The notes beneath the pieces were generated by a model. The model saw only the letters and a program-made list of their open reading frames with translations, had not been told where the DNA came from and ran no database searches. From Amoebidium appalachense (Eukaryota; Ichthyosporea), in NCBI GenBank assembly GCA_963693365.1, contig CAVNZM010000012.1, positions 4,464,001-4,528,000 on the forward strand: DNA of 64,000 bases, given 5' to 3'. Made by a program: the position numbers and the translations under genes. Shown in pieces: positions 24,821 to 37,874 of this stretch (positions are counted from its first letter, which is position 1; each line of letters starts with the position of its first letter).

Positions 24821-26234
24821 TCCGGGGGGGAAGGGGGTACCACCAGGGCGGACGTCGATATTAACTACTCCCCCCCCCCCCCCACCACCATTCTCAAATC
24901 CAAAAATCCCTAAGCCTTTTGAGTGTTTCTTGTATGGTCATCATGCAAATCAGGAGATGATGGGGGGTTACAAGTGATGGGGTAAAAACGGGAGGAGGAA
25001 TTGGCCCGAAAACAACTTTACTAGGCGGAGGGGGGAGGGGGGAGGGGGGGCTCGGTGCGGAGAACGTTGCATCTTGCAGCTAGGTGCAGGTGTGTGGGAT
25101 GAGATGCAGAGCTCGAGGGGGGGGGGGGCCCTGGGACCAACGAAAAGCAAAGCGAATGGCGTCACACACTGATGGCTAGCGATAAATTAATAATGACGAA
25201 TCGTCGCCAAATGCGGCTATTACTACCTAATGGTGATTAGCTGCATATCATGGTTGGGGTCTGCGGCTAAATGCCGTTCGGGCAAGCCAATTAAACGAAG
25301 GGTGCTTTGTTGCTGCTTCGCTCAATTGGACCATTTTACATACTTAAAACCGTGTGATTTGCATCTAATTATAAGCTGTACAATTTTCGTTTGTTCCCAT
25401 TTTATCTATAGATGGTAAACTCGCTAAAGTTTGAACCAATCACAGCATGTATGTTGGATATCTCTAGGTGTGATCAGTGTACACAGAGCTGAGTAGAGTG
25501 GCTCAGGCTCAGTTCCCAGAAGAGTGCCCAGCCCACACGCGGCCGCAAAAACGCAGCGTTTCCTTTGTTTTGTCGCAACATTCTTAGCCCAAATCTGCAA
25601 CGCAAAACCACAAGTTTCTTTGCTTGCTCTCCTTGTTGCGATGTATATTTCCTTTTCATTGCTGTTATTTTCACCTAATAAACAACCATAACGTGCATTA
25701 GGGGGTTTGGCTGTACATACGTCATCAACCCCCGCTTCCCACAAATACTAGCTTTCTCTACGCAACCTTGTGCATTCAAGCGGCTTTTCAAGTTGTTTGT
25801 TTTTTGGCGAGGCCTGTTTTAGGGTCTCGACTCCGCTGCCCTTTTGGAATTCTGTGGGGTGGCGTTCTCCTTCCTCGAGGTCCTTTCAGCCGAGAGGAGC
25901 AGCGCCACACCCACCTTCAGAGATCGCTCAAGGAGACCTGTACATTTTATTTTGTTTTTTTGAGTCACGAACCAGGACGGGGTGTCTGCACATACAAGCA
26001 ATAACGTGTATATAATTTTCTTGGAGAATCTCGGCTTCTTGGCACCGGCAAACCTCAACCAGCAAGCAACTTGTAAATAAAAGACAATTAGGTAATGTTG
26101 CAAGGCTTCTACCTCCTCGCCTACGAATGTGCCTGTCAGTCAAACTTTGTTGAGTACTTGTTTGCAAATGTTTGTCTGGTATTTAGCTAACAAACCGCGC
26201 CTTTGCTCTACAGTTTCTACTGCAAGGATTCATC

Positions 26235-27861
26235 ATGGGGCTGCTGTACCTGGAGTACCTGAGCGCACAGCGCGTCTACACTTGCTCCGAGTGCAAGTGC
26301 CACCTGGCAAACCCTGACGACATCATCTCAAAGGTGTCCTCTCTTTCTTTCCGATGATCTCGTTCTAGAATTTTTACACTTCTTTAGAATTTCCCTTTGA
26401 GCCTCTCTTTTTGGTTTTACTCTTGCTTTGTGTTTTTCGGGCTTCGAGCTTTCATCCCTGTTCTTCCTTTTATTTTTGGTAACGGCTTGTGAATCACTAA
26501 ATTGCATAGCGTCTTTGAACTGTTCTTAGTTGTTGTTTGTCACACTGACATGAACCATGTTGGGTGTTACTTCATCTACACGAATTCCGTTTCCACTGAC
26601 AGTAATACTTATTCTTGCAGCAATTCCACGGTGCCTATGGCCGTGCCTACCTCTTCAACCAAGTGTAAGTCTACCTTTCCACCACGTCTTGTCCTGCCCA
26701 CACAACGCTATTCTTCCGATGTCACCCTTACCATTTCATACATGAGACTTGAATGTTCTGTGCCTTGGTGTGTGTATGCTTGTGTCTGTGGGTGTAGCTG
26801 GGTTGCTTGGCATTGTAATCAACATCGTGGCTTATTTGTTGTTGCCCAGGGTCAACGTGGTGGAGGGGCCTCCCGAGGATCGTGTCATGGTGAGTATTCC
26901 ACATACCTCAAACCTCTTCTGTACTTTGCGCTGGAGCGTTGTTGAAGTAGATGAACAGGAAAAAAAGTTTACCAGTGACAGGCAATTGGAAGAATACCTT
27001 TTCTGCTTTTCATACACGGCTGGGCTTTGTTGCTTGCGGTTGGTTTGTCTCTCTCGGAGGGGTTTTCCTTTTGTTTTTTCCTTTTTTTTTTTTTTTTTTT
27101 TTTTTTGCCCTGACACGTGTCCACTGCAGACTACCGGCCTTCACACTGTGATGGATGTCCTGTGTAAGCGCTGCACCACTGTTTTGGGCTGGCGCTATGT
27201 ATGCTACCCCCTCCCCCAAAAAAGAAAAGAAGGAAGAAAAGGAAAAAGAAAAAGGAGAAAGAAGAAAGAAAGCAAGGGAAAGAAAGAAAAGGAAAGGGAA
27301 ATGGAAAAAATGGAAGGGTCAACGAAGGAAAAAAGGAAATAATGGAGATAAACAAAGGATTGGCGAAAGGTATTAAGGGAAAGGGAAATGAAAGGAAAGG
27401 AACGGAAGAAAGAGATGATGGAAAGATGACAAAAGATATAAAGAAGAAAGGGAGAAGAATGGAACGGAGATGCGAAGAAGAGTTACACTTTCTTTTCTCT
27501 TTTGGTAGGTGTGCTTCGTTTTGCTGCCAGTTTGTCATGGATCATATAAAAAGTGTGGGCTGTGTGTTACACTGTACAGGCAAATGTTTTCAAATCGCAA
27601 CGATTTTTTTCCTTCCACCTTGTTAGGGTTCTGGTGTCTGTCTAGTGAATTTTACATGATTTTTTCCAGTGTTGTAACGTGCCACGCTCCTGTAGCCTGG
27701 GTGAATCTGTCGGTAGTTCAAACTTTTTCTGTGAATTTAATCTTCTCTTATATTTTCCGCAAATGCAGCAAAAGGCATACGAGGCCAGCCAGAAGTACAA
27801 GGAGGGCAAGTTCATCCTGGAGAAGGCCCTGATCCAGGAGGTGGCCTGCAACTCAGACTGA
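26235..27861 (+). CDS. YPEL: Yippee-like zinc-binding protein (YPEL1-4 type)
   Basis: Five exons: 26235-26333, 26621-26664, 26850-26889, 27130-27198, 27769-27861 (TGA); 345 nt, 114 aa, close to the usual 119-127 aa. The Yippee zinc motif is complete: CSEC at residues 17-20 and CKRC at 73-76, giving the family spacing C-x2-C-x52-C-x2-C. Other family blocks are CHLANPDDIISK, GRAYLFNQVVNV, TTGLHTVMDVLC, TVLGWRY and SQKYKEGKFILE. Family proteins are small, highly conserved, and found at centrosome/nucleolus; YPEL5 is a subunit-associated factor of the GID/CTLH ubiquitin ligase. The blocks resemble YPEL1-4 more than YPEL5. A good acceptor (ctctacag, ending 26213) lies 21 bp before the ATG, so a 5'UTR intron is likely. 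Introns here lack the long C/G tracts of the neighbouring genes; intron 4 holds a purine-rich AG stretch (about 27217-27480). Confidence 0.95.
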
Positions 27862-29390
27862 CGGCAAGAAAACCGGAAAACCGAAAGCAAATTCCCGTGT
27901 TTTTTGAGGTTTGCATTCCGTGAATTGGCGGTGTGTCAGCGCAAGAGGTCGACGTGTGATTTTCTCTCGTTTTATTGGTCGTAGGTAGCAGTTGTTTTTC
28001 AGTGTTTGCAAGCTGGTCCGGTTTGTCAGAAGACTATGAAGAGAAATTGAATGTGCACGTTGTTTTAGAATTTCTCGGTAGGCAGGTGTGCTTTTGGATC
28101 GCTGTTTTTTTTTGTGTTTGTTTTTTCCCCCACTCTCGACCGTTTTGTTGAAGTGTGGGCAGACGAACCGTGTGCGTGGATTGCTCGTGTATTTGAGATG
28201 GCAAATGAGAGCTGCTGTGATGGTGAGATATATTAGGTGGGAGATAGTTTGGATAGGTTGGATGTTTTCTTTCCTGTATGGATGATGGAGTGCGGATTTT
28301 GGGGCAGGTCAGTGGATAGTTTGTGTGGTGTAGGGGAACACCGATTGGTGATACTGAGAAGGGCATTTTCGCGCACGCAGCGGCTGTTTCTGCACTATTT
28401 TTCCCGGTTATTTCTCCTGTAGCATATATGAAGTTTTGGTATATCTCGTGTAGTATATAAGGTGACGCTTTTTGGCACGTTGGCACGAGTAGGGTAGGTA
28501 GTGGTTATCATTTCCCCCCCTTCGGATATCCCCGAAATTCCCTTTAGTTATCTATAGCCACCCGTGTAACATGGTCAGAACAAGTCACTCAAAAAGGTTT
28601 TACAGTCCAGCCAATGATTATCATTTGTTGACGTGCTATTTTTGCTTTGGGAGTGTTGAAATTTGTTATCTGACTTATTTTTTCTCCCACGGTAGATGTA
28701 GATATGCTTGAGTTATGAGGTGGTTGAGGGGATGTGATATGGGCATCATGGATATTCTGAGATATTCCGCCCCGTATGTATATTCCCTCGTGAATAAAGC
28801 AGTTGGTACGAGATATTTCGATATATCTGTGCAAACCCATGCATGTGAGAGTCCCGAGTACTGAGGCCACCTATGTATATCTCAGGCTGTTTCGAGTAAA
28901 AATTACGGTCCAAGGAAACTGCAAAACACTCTTTAAATTTTGCAAAGGGAGCCCCTACGCGTGGTTGTGCGTGCATGCATATGCATGTAGTATCCGACCC
29001 TTTCTAGGCTTCTCTCTGTGCTTTTCAAAAATACTTCTTTGCATGTATCGTCTTCTTGTGAACATGGATAATTGATTTGGTGTTCAGAATTATTATACAT
29101 GTTGTTGAGTGACGTATGTGCTTTGCATGTGTGGGCTCAGATGATATGGGTGACTACTGACACATAGGCAACGCAACTGCACTATGATAGTAGCCTCTAT
29201 ACTAGTAATGCAAACTCTCTCACTATACAAACATGGATTTAAAATGTCGGTCGGACCACCGGGAAATTTCAAACACGAAGCCTGAGAATGCCATGCGATA
29301 GTGTTGCAAGCACGCCGTTGCACACGAGGGACCCTTCACAGAGATTCTTATTAGCCCCCCTGCCCCCCCCCCCCCCCCCCCTCCCCCCCC

Positions 29391-29421
<31 letters not shown>

Positions 29422-29782
29422 GCGCGCGCGCGTACGTACACATGATGATACATACACACCACACACTGTGTATATACACACACACACACACACACCTGTA
29501 CACACCCCATGACCCCCCCCCCCCCCACACACACACACACACACACACGCACACACACCATCACCGCCACCGCCCCGCCCACATTCACGGCCGTGTTCAG
29601 CTGCCGAAGTTCGACCATTCAAGGACTCACAAACATTTTGGTGTGGTGCCCAATATATATTCCCCATCTAGAAGGAGCTACTCCGGTGCTTGTCACACTC
29701 TGAGTCAGTGGTGTGTGCATGCAGCCTGCAGATGCCAGAAGGGGTCACCCGAAGGTTGCATATACATGCGGCATATTCAAGC

Positions 29783-29873
29783 CATGTGTTTGCATGTATT
29801 TGCATATATTTACGTCATGTATTTGCATGTATTTGCATATATTTACGTCATGTATTTGCATATATTTGCACCG
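29783..29873. repeat. About 33-bp tandem repeat
   Basis: Two full units and a partial one of tgcatgtatttgcatatatt plus tacgtcatgtatt. Confidence 0.6.
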
Positions 29874-29967
29874 TGATATCAACCATGTCATGGATATGCA
29901 CCTGTTCAAAATCACTGGCCAGGTATTGCTTATATTTGGGACCGGGTAGGTGGGTATGTGGGACCCC

Positions 29968-30450
29968 GGAGAGCCCAACCACATCGGACGGTCAACTTGC
30001 TCCGAGCAGAGTTATTTTGCTAAAAGCAGAATAATTCTGCTGAAAAGCAGAATAATTCTGCTGAAAAGCAGAATTATTCTGCATGCCGATCAATCCGCTA
30101 AAACGGCTAACAGCAGAATGATTCTGCTTTCCACAGCAGAATAATTTTGCTTTTCATGGAAATTAAAAATCTACTAAAAGCAGACCCTGAGTGATTCTGC
30201 TTTTGCAGAATAATTATGCTTCTTGCAGAATAATTCTGCTGAAAAGCAGAATTATTCTGCATGCCGATCAATCCGCTAAAACGGCTAACAGCAGAATGAT
30301 TCTGCTTTCCACAGCAGAATAATTTTGCTTTTCATGGAAATTAAAATCTACTAAAAGCAGACCCTGAGTGATTCTGCTTTTGCAGAACAATTCCGCTTTT
30401 GCGGAATAATTCTGTTTTTTGAAAGTTCACTCTGTGGTTATGACCTCCCC
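29968..30450 (+). mobile_element. GCAGAAT-palindrome dispersed element, copy 1
   Basis: Begins with gcccaaccacatcgg and ends with tgtggttatgacc, so the two ends are imperfect inverted repeats around AACCACA. The interior is built of gcagaataattctgc-type palindromes. It includes a 178-bp tandem duplication (30048-30225 and 30226-30403). No coding capacity, so a MITE-like non-autonomous element is inferred. Confidence 0.6.
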
Positions 30451-30651
30451 GGCCGGGTGGGTACACAGCAAGGGGAGAGGGGTGCATGGGGGCACGTGGG
30501 AGCCAATCGAGAGGAGGACAAGTGTAAAATTACATCGGTGAAATTTCGAAAATCGAGGGTAATGCCACAGGATCCTCGAGGCAGGTGCTCATGGGGGCAA
30601 CTGGTCTTATCTGACTTCAACTCATTCACAGATCTAGATCGACTGATCATC

Positions 30652-30653
<2 letters not shown>

Positions 30654-30721
<68 letters not shown>
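30654..30721. repeat. 68-base uninterrupted poly-C
   Basis: Longest pure C run noted; followed by A-rich sequence and a CA repeat (30816-30868). Confidence 0.95.
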
Positions 30722-30723
<2 letters not shown>

Positions 30724-30814
30724 CGCCTACAAAAAAAAAAACAAAAAAAAAACATACACGTGCACACACACACACAAATACACACAGACACATTCCTCCC
30801 ACACACACACTCAC

Positions 30815-30874
<60 letters not shown>

Positions 30875-30875
30875 C

Positions 30876-30913
<38 letters not shown>

Positions 30914-31347
30914 ACCCCCTTTCCCCCCCCCTCGATCACACACACACCTTCCTCCCTTATTTCATGAGACACGACCTGCAGGAAGTTGATAAATTATTCG
31001 AACAAGGCACAAGTTCTGCTGCATGGGTAACATTAGGTACCATGGGGCATGGTCCAGTCACCGATATATCAGGCTGTACTACATATACGCAGCAAAAACC
31101 AAGGCATGTACTATCGTAGTAGTGGAACTTTCTTTATTATTTATCGATTACGTTTCGTCGCCTCCCTGTATCCAGACTTCTGTCTTCATGATTCAGCATC
31201 TCGTGACAAATAAATGTCCTATATCACCTTACCGTAAAGAGTCGGGTTCACATCCTGATGTATGTAACATCGACAAACAAAAACAAAATGACATTGCAGC
31301 TCTGTTATTCCATTCTCACCAATTTTCATTTCCAACCAATATCTCAG

Positions 31348-31385
<38 letters not shown>

Positions 31386-31438
31386 ACTGGGACTCCCCCC
31401 CCCCCCCCCCCCCCCCCTCCCTCCCCTCCCCTCATTCC

Positions 31439-31473
<35 letters not shown>

Positions 31474-31785
31474 CCCACCCGCCCATCCACCCCACCCATT
31501 CTGCCTTTAACCGGGAAACCTGAACTTGCAGTCTAACTTAACCGTCCTTCTTGCAGCAATGACAATACAATGAATGCAAAAGATAAAATTTGGTGTTAAA
31601 CTACATCATGCAAACAGTATTTTCATCATACTAACACACATCAATAGTAAAGATACTATTATAACAGCCCGACCCGGGCCATATAATATCATATCATATC
31701 AAACAGTCGACATATTCATATCATCTCGAGAACTATAAAAGTAAAATCAAAAAAAAAAAAAAAAACCTCGTACACATACTGTCCC

Positions 31786-32864
31786 TCACACCTTAGTCGT
31801 CCTCTTTCCCCGATTAGCCGACCCATTAGCCAATAGGGAAGCCCGATCGTCGTGATCTCTGTTCTCACCCTTATCGGCCCCAGGCCCCCCCATTGATGCA
31901 CCGGATCCCTTTCTCTGAAGGTCCCTCTCCCTCTCCAATCGGTCTCGGGTCGAGCTACTGGGCCGTGACGAAACGGTTCGGATACCCAATTCAGGATTAG
32001 TGCTTGCACTATCGGTTCGTGATCGGCGAGTGGAATCGCGAGACGAACCCGAATTTCTTGCCGTCGAATCGCGCGATGTCGCGCTACTGTGTTCGGTCAT
32101 TCGCGGTGAGCGAAGGGCGGCAGATACCATAGAAGCTGGATCTTTGCGATCTCCCGTAATCGTACCGGGAGAGGTCCGTGAAATGCTCTGATTGGGGATG
32201 TCTTGGGGGGGTGACGGGGTGCGTGCCGACGACTTTCTCTGTCCGGTAGACACCTTTTCCGATTTCGCGCCCTGGCTAATCTCACCAGAAACACTGCGAG
32301 TGGATGCTGAGGGAGATCCCGCTGATCTTTGGCTCATTTCGATTTGCACATTTTCGTTAATGTTCTTCTTGGTCCCTGGCCCAGCGTGTGCCTCCTTCCC
32401 GATCGAAAATTCGAAATCGCCGTCCGTCTGCTGCATCGACATCTGCGATTCCGGGCCGTCGCGCGAATCCGATCTTATGCTTACAGGTGATTGGGTGGGG
32501 TGGAAATTGGGATTAGTGACCCCCATTAATCCATCGTAAGTTTGACCCATCAAAGGTCCCCCATGGGCAACCGCACCTAGAGACATAGTCGAATCGGCAA
32601 TGTTAACGCCATTTTGCGTCATTTTTTGCGATCTCCCGGCCTCCAGATCGCGCTTTTTCGATCGATAAAGGTAGTAGATTACCATTAGAGCCATACCGGC
32701 ACCCATAATTAGAAGGATCAATGCACCGGCAGCTCCAATCAGAACGATGATTAATGTCTGGTCGTCGGACGAAGAGGCCCCGGCCTGTTACAGTGTGTGA
32801 GTGAGTGAGTGAGTGAGTGAGTGAGTGAGTGAGTGAGTGAGTGAGTGAGTGAGTGAGTGAGTGA

Positions 32865-32912
<48 letters not shown>

Positions 32913-33654
32913 ATGTGTGCATGCACGCGAAAAGCAGCCAGTTATTAGCACAGTGAAACTTTTCTTCCATTACCCTTCACAGGCATCTTTCCCACCCCCC
33001 TCCCCCCCCCCACCCTCCCCTTTCTCCCTCCCTCACACCCTCTCCTATTATTTCTCTAATAAATGTTTTTTGTGCTTTGGTAGGTTTGTGTGTGTGGTAG
33101 CTGTGTGTCGTAATTTGCTTTGAATGGGTGTGTGTGTGTATGTGTGTGTTGGGGGGGGGGAGGGGGGAGGGGGAGGGAGAGGGGGGGGGGGGAGGAGGGG
33201 GGGAGGGAGGAATGGGGGGCTGGTGGGAGGAGGAGGAGGCGGGGGGAGGGGGGGGGGGGGGGAGGGGGGGGGGGGGTTGGGATGGGGCTATACCTGGGCA
33301 GGGGAGAGGACTGGGTTGCTACATGTGCCACGATACTTTGCCGTTAACTGTTGGGGAAAAATGCCGGTCAGTACCCCGGGGGAGGGGGGGGGGAGGGGGA
33401 GGGGGGAGGAGGAGGGGGAAGTGGGGGGGGGGGGGGGGGGACAGCCTACTACAGTACGTGCCAGGTGTGAGCAGACTGAATATGACGACGCACCAGTACG
33501 GTGCACTATGAACCAATCAAGCTCTGTAAACATTTACGCAAAATCCTAGATCCCTTTGCCAACTTACGTAAGGGTCTTCTTTCTCTTTCAGTACTGCACG
33601 GTTTCAGCTGCAGCTGCTGCAGCTTTTGAGGGGGGGGGGATAGACAAGTGGGAT

Positions 33655-33692
<38 letters not shown>

Positions 33693-34213
33693 CCCCCCTT
33701 TTTTCCCCCCTTGTATTGTTGTATGAGGCTGCTTGTTATATCGATGGTGTAATGTGCTTTGTGTGTCACGAGTGCGTGGGTGCATGTGCGTGTGCAGTGT
33801 GCACATATGTGTGTGTGCCCGTATGCGCACGCAACGTGAGTTGGGTTTTTCATGGTCCATCCCGTGTGTGTGTCTGTGTGTGCTGTGTTTGTAACTGTAT
33901 AAATGTATGTGTGCACCTGTATTGCCGAGCAAATGTTCGAAAGTGTGCGTGCATCTAGTACAAAGGTACCCGTGCGTGTAGCCTGCCAGTGCAAAAGTTT
34001 ATCATGTGCGCATGAGTGCTCTTGCATGTGTCTGTGAATGTGGCTGTGTATTAGAGTGTCCGTGTGTGCGTGTCTGCATGCATGCATTATGTTGTCAGCG
34101 ATTGTGTGGCTGTGTGCATACACTATAGTATCCGTGGGTGTTTGCCTGTGTGGATGTGGATGTGTATTGTCCCCCCCCCCCCCCCCCCCCCCCGGCGCAT
34201 GTGTGTGCGTTAC

Positions 34214-34281
<68 letters not shown>

Positions 34282-34485
34282 TATTTGTGTGTGTGCATGT
34301 ATGCACACATATTCCCACATGCACCTACCGGTACGTTTGACATGCAGCTTGCCAGCTTGAACTCGCACGGATTTGGGTACGTCACGTTGTCTGACCCACA
34401 AATCTGCACAGATGTGTATTTGAGAATAGAGTCCTTGGACCACCATACACACACACCCACACACACACACCCACCCACCCACACC

Positions 34486-34535
<50 letters not shown>

Positions 34536-35006
34536 AACACTCGCAAGACCGAACCGAGAAATGGCTAGGAAATAACCCCCCCACACACACACGCACATAC
34601 ACCAAAAAAAAAAAAAAAAAAAAAAAAGCCCATTTTAGGCACTTCCATTTGAGCTTCTGATGCAATCTATAATCCAGGGATTCCACGCTGGTCACATGAA
34701 AAAAGGGTAGGTAAGGGCAGATGAGAGTAGATAAGGAAACATATAACAGTAGACAAGTGTAGAAAACTTGCATTTTGTGGGCTGCGGCCTTCGTGATCAA
34801 AAGAGCAGCAAGGGGAGATATGTAGGCACAAATAGATTGAGTTGGGGATTGGCCAATCAGAAAAGGGAAAAACAGAGATTGACCAATCATAAAAAGGAAA
34901 ATAGAGATTGGCCAATCAAATACGAGGACTTACGGGATTTGCAGGCTCTCCCGGGGCACATTCTCCGCAGATCTCCTTCAGAGGTACACAAACGGGGCAG
35001 CATGGA

Positions 35007-35084
<78 letters not shown>

Positions 35085-35224
35085 GTGTGTGTGTATGGCC
35101 GCGCGTGCACGCGCGTGTATACGTGTGCACGGGATATGTTTTCCTATGTCGAGATCAGGACATTTTCATGCAGTGTTAGAATCACTGGTGCCTTATCCAT
35201 AACCAAGTAGCCAACAGGCCCACC

Positions 35225-35257
<33 letters not shown>

Positions 35258-35541
35258 TCCCACCCGTTCTAACCTCAAAAACAAACCTACCTCCAACATA
35301 GATATGCACTGAATGATCCTACAAATCCATCCCATAAAACTCTCGTTATTTCCAAAAACAGAAGAGCACCCAGAAACAGTATACTGAAAGAATGTACCCC
35401 ATTCTGAGTCCAGGCTCTGCCCCATCCATTTACAATATCCGAGTGTCAACCAATTCACCTGATCAATAAAACCAAGCTCAGAAGCTGCTTCTCTTGAACA
35501 TGTGTGGGTCATGGAGGGATGGTTGGAGGAGGAGGGGGAGG

Positions 35542-35616
<75 letters not shown>

Positions 35617-35858
35617 GGGGGAGGGGGGGGGGGGGGAGGGGGCGAGGGGGGGGAGGTGGGGTACACACTGATTTCTTTTTTGATAACGAATTTACTGTCT
35701 GGTCCACATGCCGGGCCCTTGACTGTGCACACTGAAGTTGAGTAGCAAACTTTCTCACTCTTACCGGCTGCATGTGTGAATGGGGGTGAGTTGGTGTGTG
35801 GATGAACATTTAGGTGAGCAAGGTAGTTGGTGAGCAGGTGTGAAGTGTGTGCGCGCAC

Positions 35859-35916
<58 letters not shown>

Positions 35917-36966
35917 GTGTGTGTGTGTGTGCCTGTGTCTGTGTGCGTGTATGTGTTTCTGTGTAGGGGGGAGAGAGCGTGTATGCGCGTGGAAATGTTT
36001 GTGCGCACACTCATATACACACACATGCAACTGCATGGATGTTGGCGAGTCACTGTTTGCATGTCAATGGTTCCCCATTCATCGGTTTTGTGTGCATGTG
36101 CGGGTTTTCGGTACTAGGTTTTCATGTGACTGTTTCAAGTACTGTGTGGATGTGACGGTTTCAAGTACTGTGCGCATGTGACAGTTTCAAGTACTGTATA
36201 CATGTGACGGGATTAGGCACTGTGCGGATGTGACGGTTCAAGATACTGTGTGCTTTTAACGACTTTAGCTACTGTGTACATGCGGCGATTGTAGGTGCTG
36301 CGTGCATGTGACGCTTACAGGCACTGTGTGCGTGTGAGCACTTTATGTACTGTGTGCATGTGACGACTTTAGGTACTGTGTGCATGCGACGGTTGTAGGC
36401 ACTGCTTGCATGTGACAGTTACAGGTACTGTGTGCATGTGACGACTAAAGGTACTGTGTGCATGTGACAGCTACATGCAAACAGTGACTTACCAACGTCC
36501 ATGCAGTTGCATTTCTGGCAGGTGCCCTCCTGCCAACTCTCCCCCGGCACGAAGTCGGTCCCGTTGTTGCTCTTGCAAACCTATTGAAGAAAAGAAAGTT
36601 AGACCTTTAGAACGATAAAATGGGATATGGAAATTTTCGGACGATTGGGGTTCAAACACTTGTATGCTAACTAGCATCCACCTATATGCCGTCTGTCCAA
36701 GCCAATGACTTGAGTCCTACGAGGGTAATGAATCACACACTCTGTGTGCACATGCCACTATGTATACATGTGTGTGCTGTGTTTTGTGTTACGGTGCAAT
36801 CGTTTCGCGTGCGGGTGCAGGGATGGGGGAAGGAAGAGGCGTTGAGGGGAGGGGCAGGGGAGAGGAGGGGGGAGGGGAGGGTGGGATGATGCTAACACAC
36901 GAGTATGAGGGTGGTTGGGTTTCTACATTCGTGTGCGTGTGCATGACTGTGTGAGCGAGCCCATGG

Positions 36967-37028
<62 letters not shown>

Positions 37029-37199
37029 GCGCGTGCGTGTGTATCTGTGTCTGCGTGTGTGTGCATATGTGACTGTGTGCGGGCATGTGCGTGCGTGTGT
37101 GCGTGTGTGTATGGGTACGTGTGCACGCATGTGTGTGTGTGTTTGGGTTCCTTTACAGTTATGTGCTCAAGCTTGTCTGTTTGTGTTAGCATGGTCCAA

Positions 37200-37267
<68 letters not shown>

Positions 37268-37377
37268 CTTCACAGGTGTGTGTATGTGCGCGTGTGTGTG
37301 TACGCGCGCATGTGTGTATGTGTGTGTATGTGTGTGGTCGTCCAGGTAAACTTTGCATCTGGTGTAATAATGACTTT

Positions 37378-37408
<31 letters not shown>

Positions 37409-37813
37409 GGGGGGAGGACGGTGGGGAAAAGGGGTAAGAGAGGGGTTTGAAGTTAGGTGGTGGTGACGGGAAGGCAAGAATTCTGAAGAACGGAATACAC
37501 AGAAGTCGACCAACACATCAGCACGAGGGGAGAAAGGGGTGTGGGCGAGGGGGGGGGGGGGGGGGGGGGTTTGAATGCGGAACACAGTACGAAGTACGCA
37601 TACACGATGAGAAGCATGGTGCAGGACACATGCAAAGGCAAACATTCAAGTATGCAGCATCAGCCATGCGCACAGTATGCGTCATAAGCAGAGCCCATCC
37701 TCAGGGAGGGCCCAAGTCATCAATTGCGTCTGAGTTTCGACCCCTTAGCCCGCGTATATACGACGCTCCGGGGGAGGAGGGACAGGGCACACATACATGG
37801 TGTTCGTGATTCG

Positions 37814-37874
<61 letters not shown>

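Larger units (their letters stand above)
21291..26234. other. Intergenic region between pinin and Yippee-like genes
   Basis: Starts with the pinin 3'UTR, including a 35-bp duplication near 21360-21430; an AATAAA lies at 22079-22084. The stretch 22450-25100 is dominated by poly-G/poly-C tracts and two G-rich hairpins. After 25140 the sequence becomes ordinary and probably holds the Yippee-like promoter and 5'UTR. No protein gene supported. Confidence 0.6.
27862..31785. other. Intergenic region between Yippee-like and VWC-Kazal genes
   Basis: The two genes converge here. An AATAAA at about 28793 follows the Yippee-like stop at some distance. A dispersed repeat with GCAGAAT palindromes occupies about 29968-30450, and a 68-base poly-C tract with CA repeat follows at 30654-30870. 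No protein gene seen. Confidence 0.6.

Noticed and set aside
25424-25744. 106-aa - strand open frame upstream of the Yippee-like gene
   Set aside because: No homology seen and it lies where the promoter or 5'UTR of the Yippee-like gene is expected.
30048-30403. Direct repeats considered as a CRISPR array
   Set aside because: Only two 178-bp units in a eukaryotic intergenic region with no spacer pattern and no cas genes.
33572-33614. Possible exon ending at a strong gtaagt donor in the VWC-Kazal gene
   Set aside because: Neighbouring exons are both phase 0 and this piece is not compatible in any open frame.
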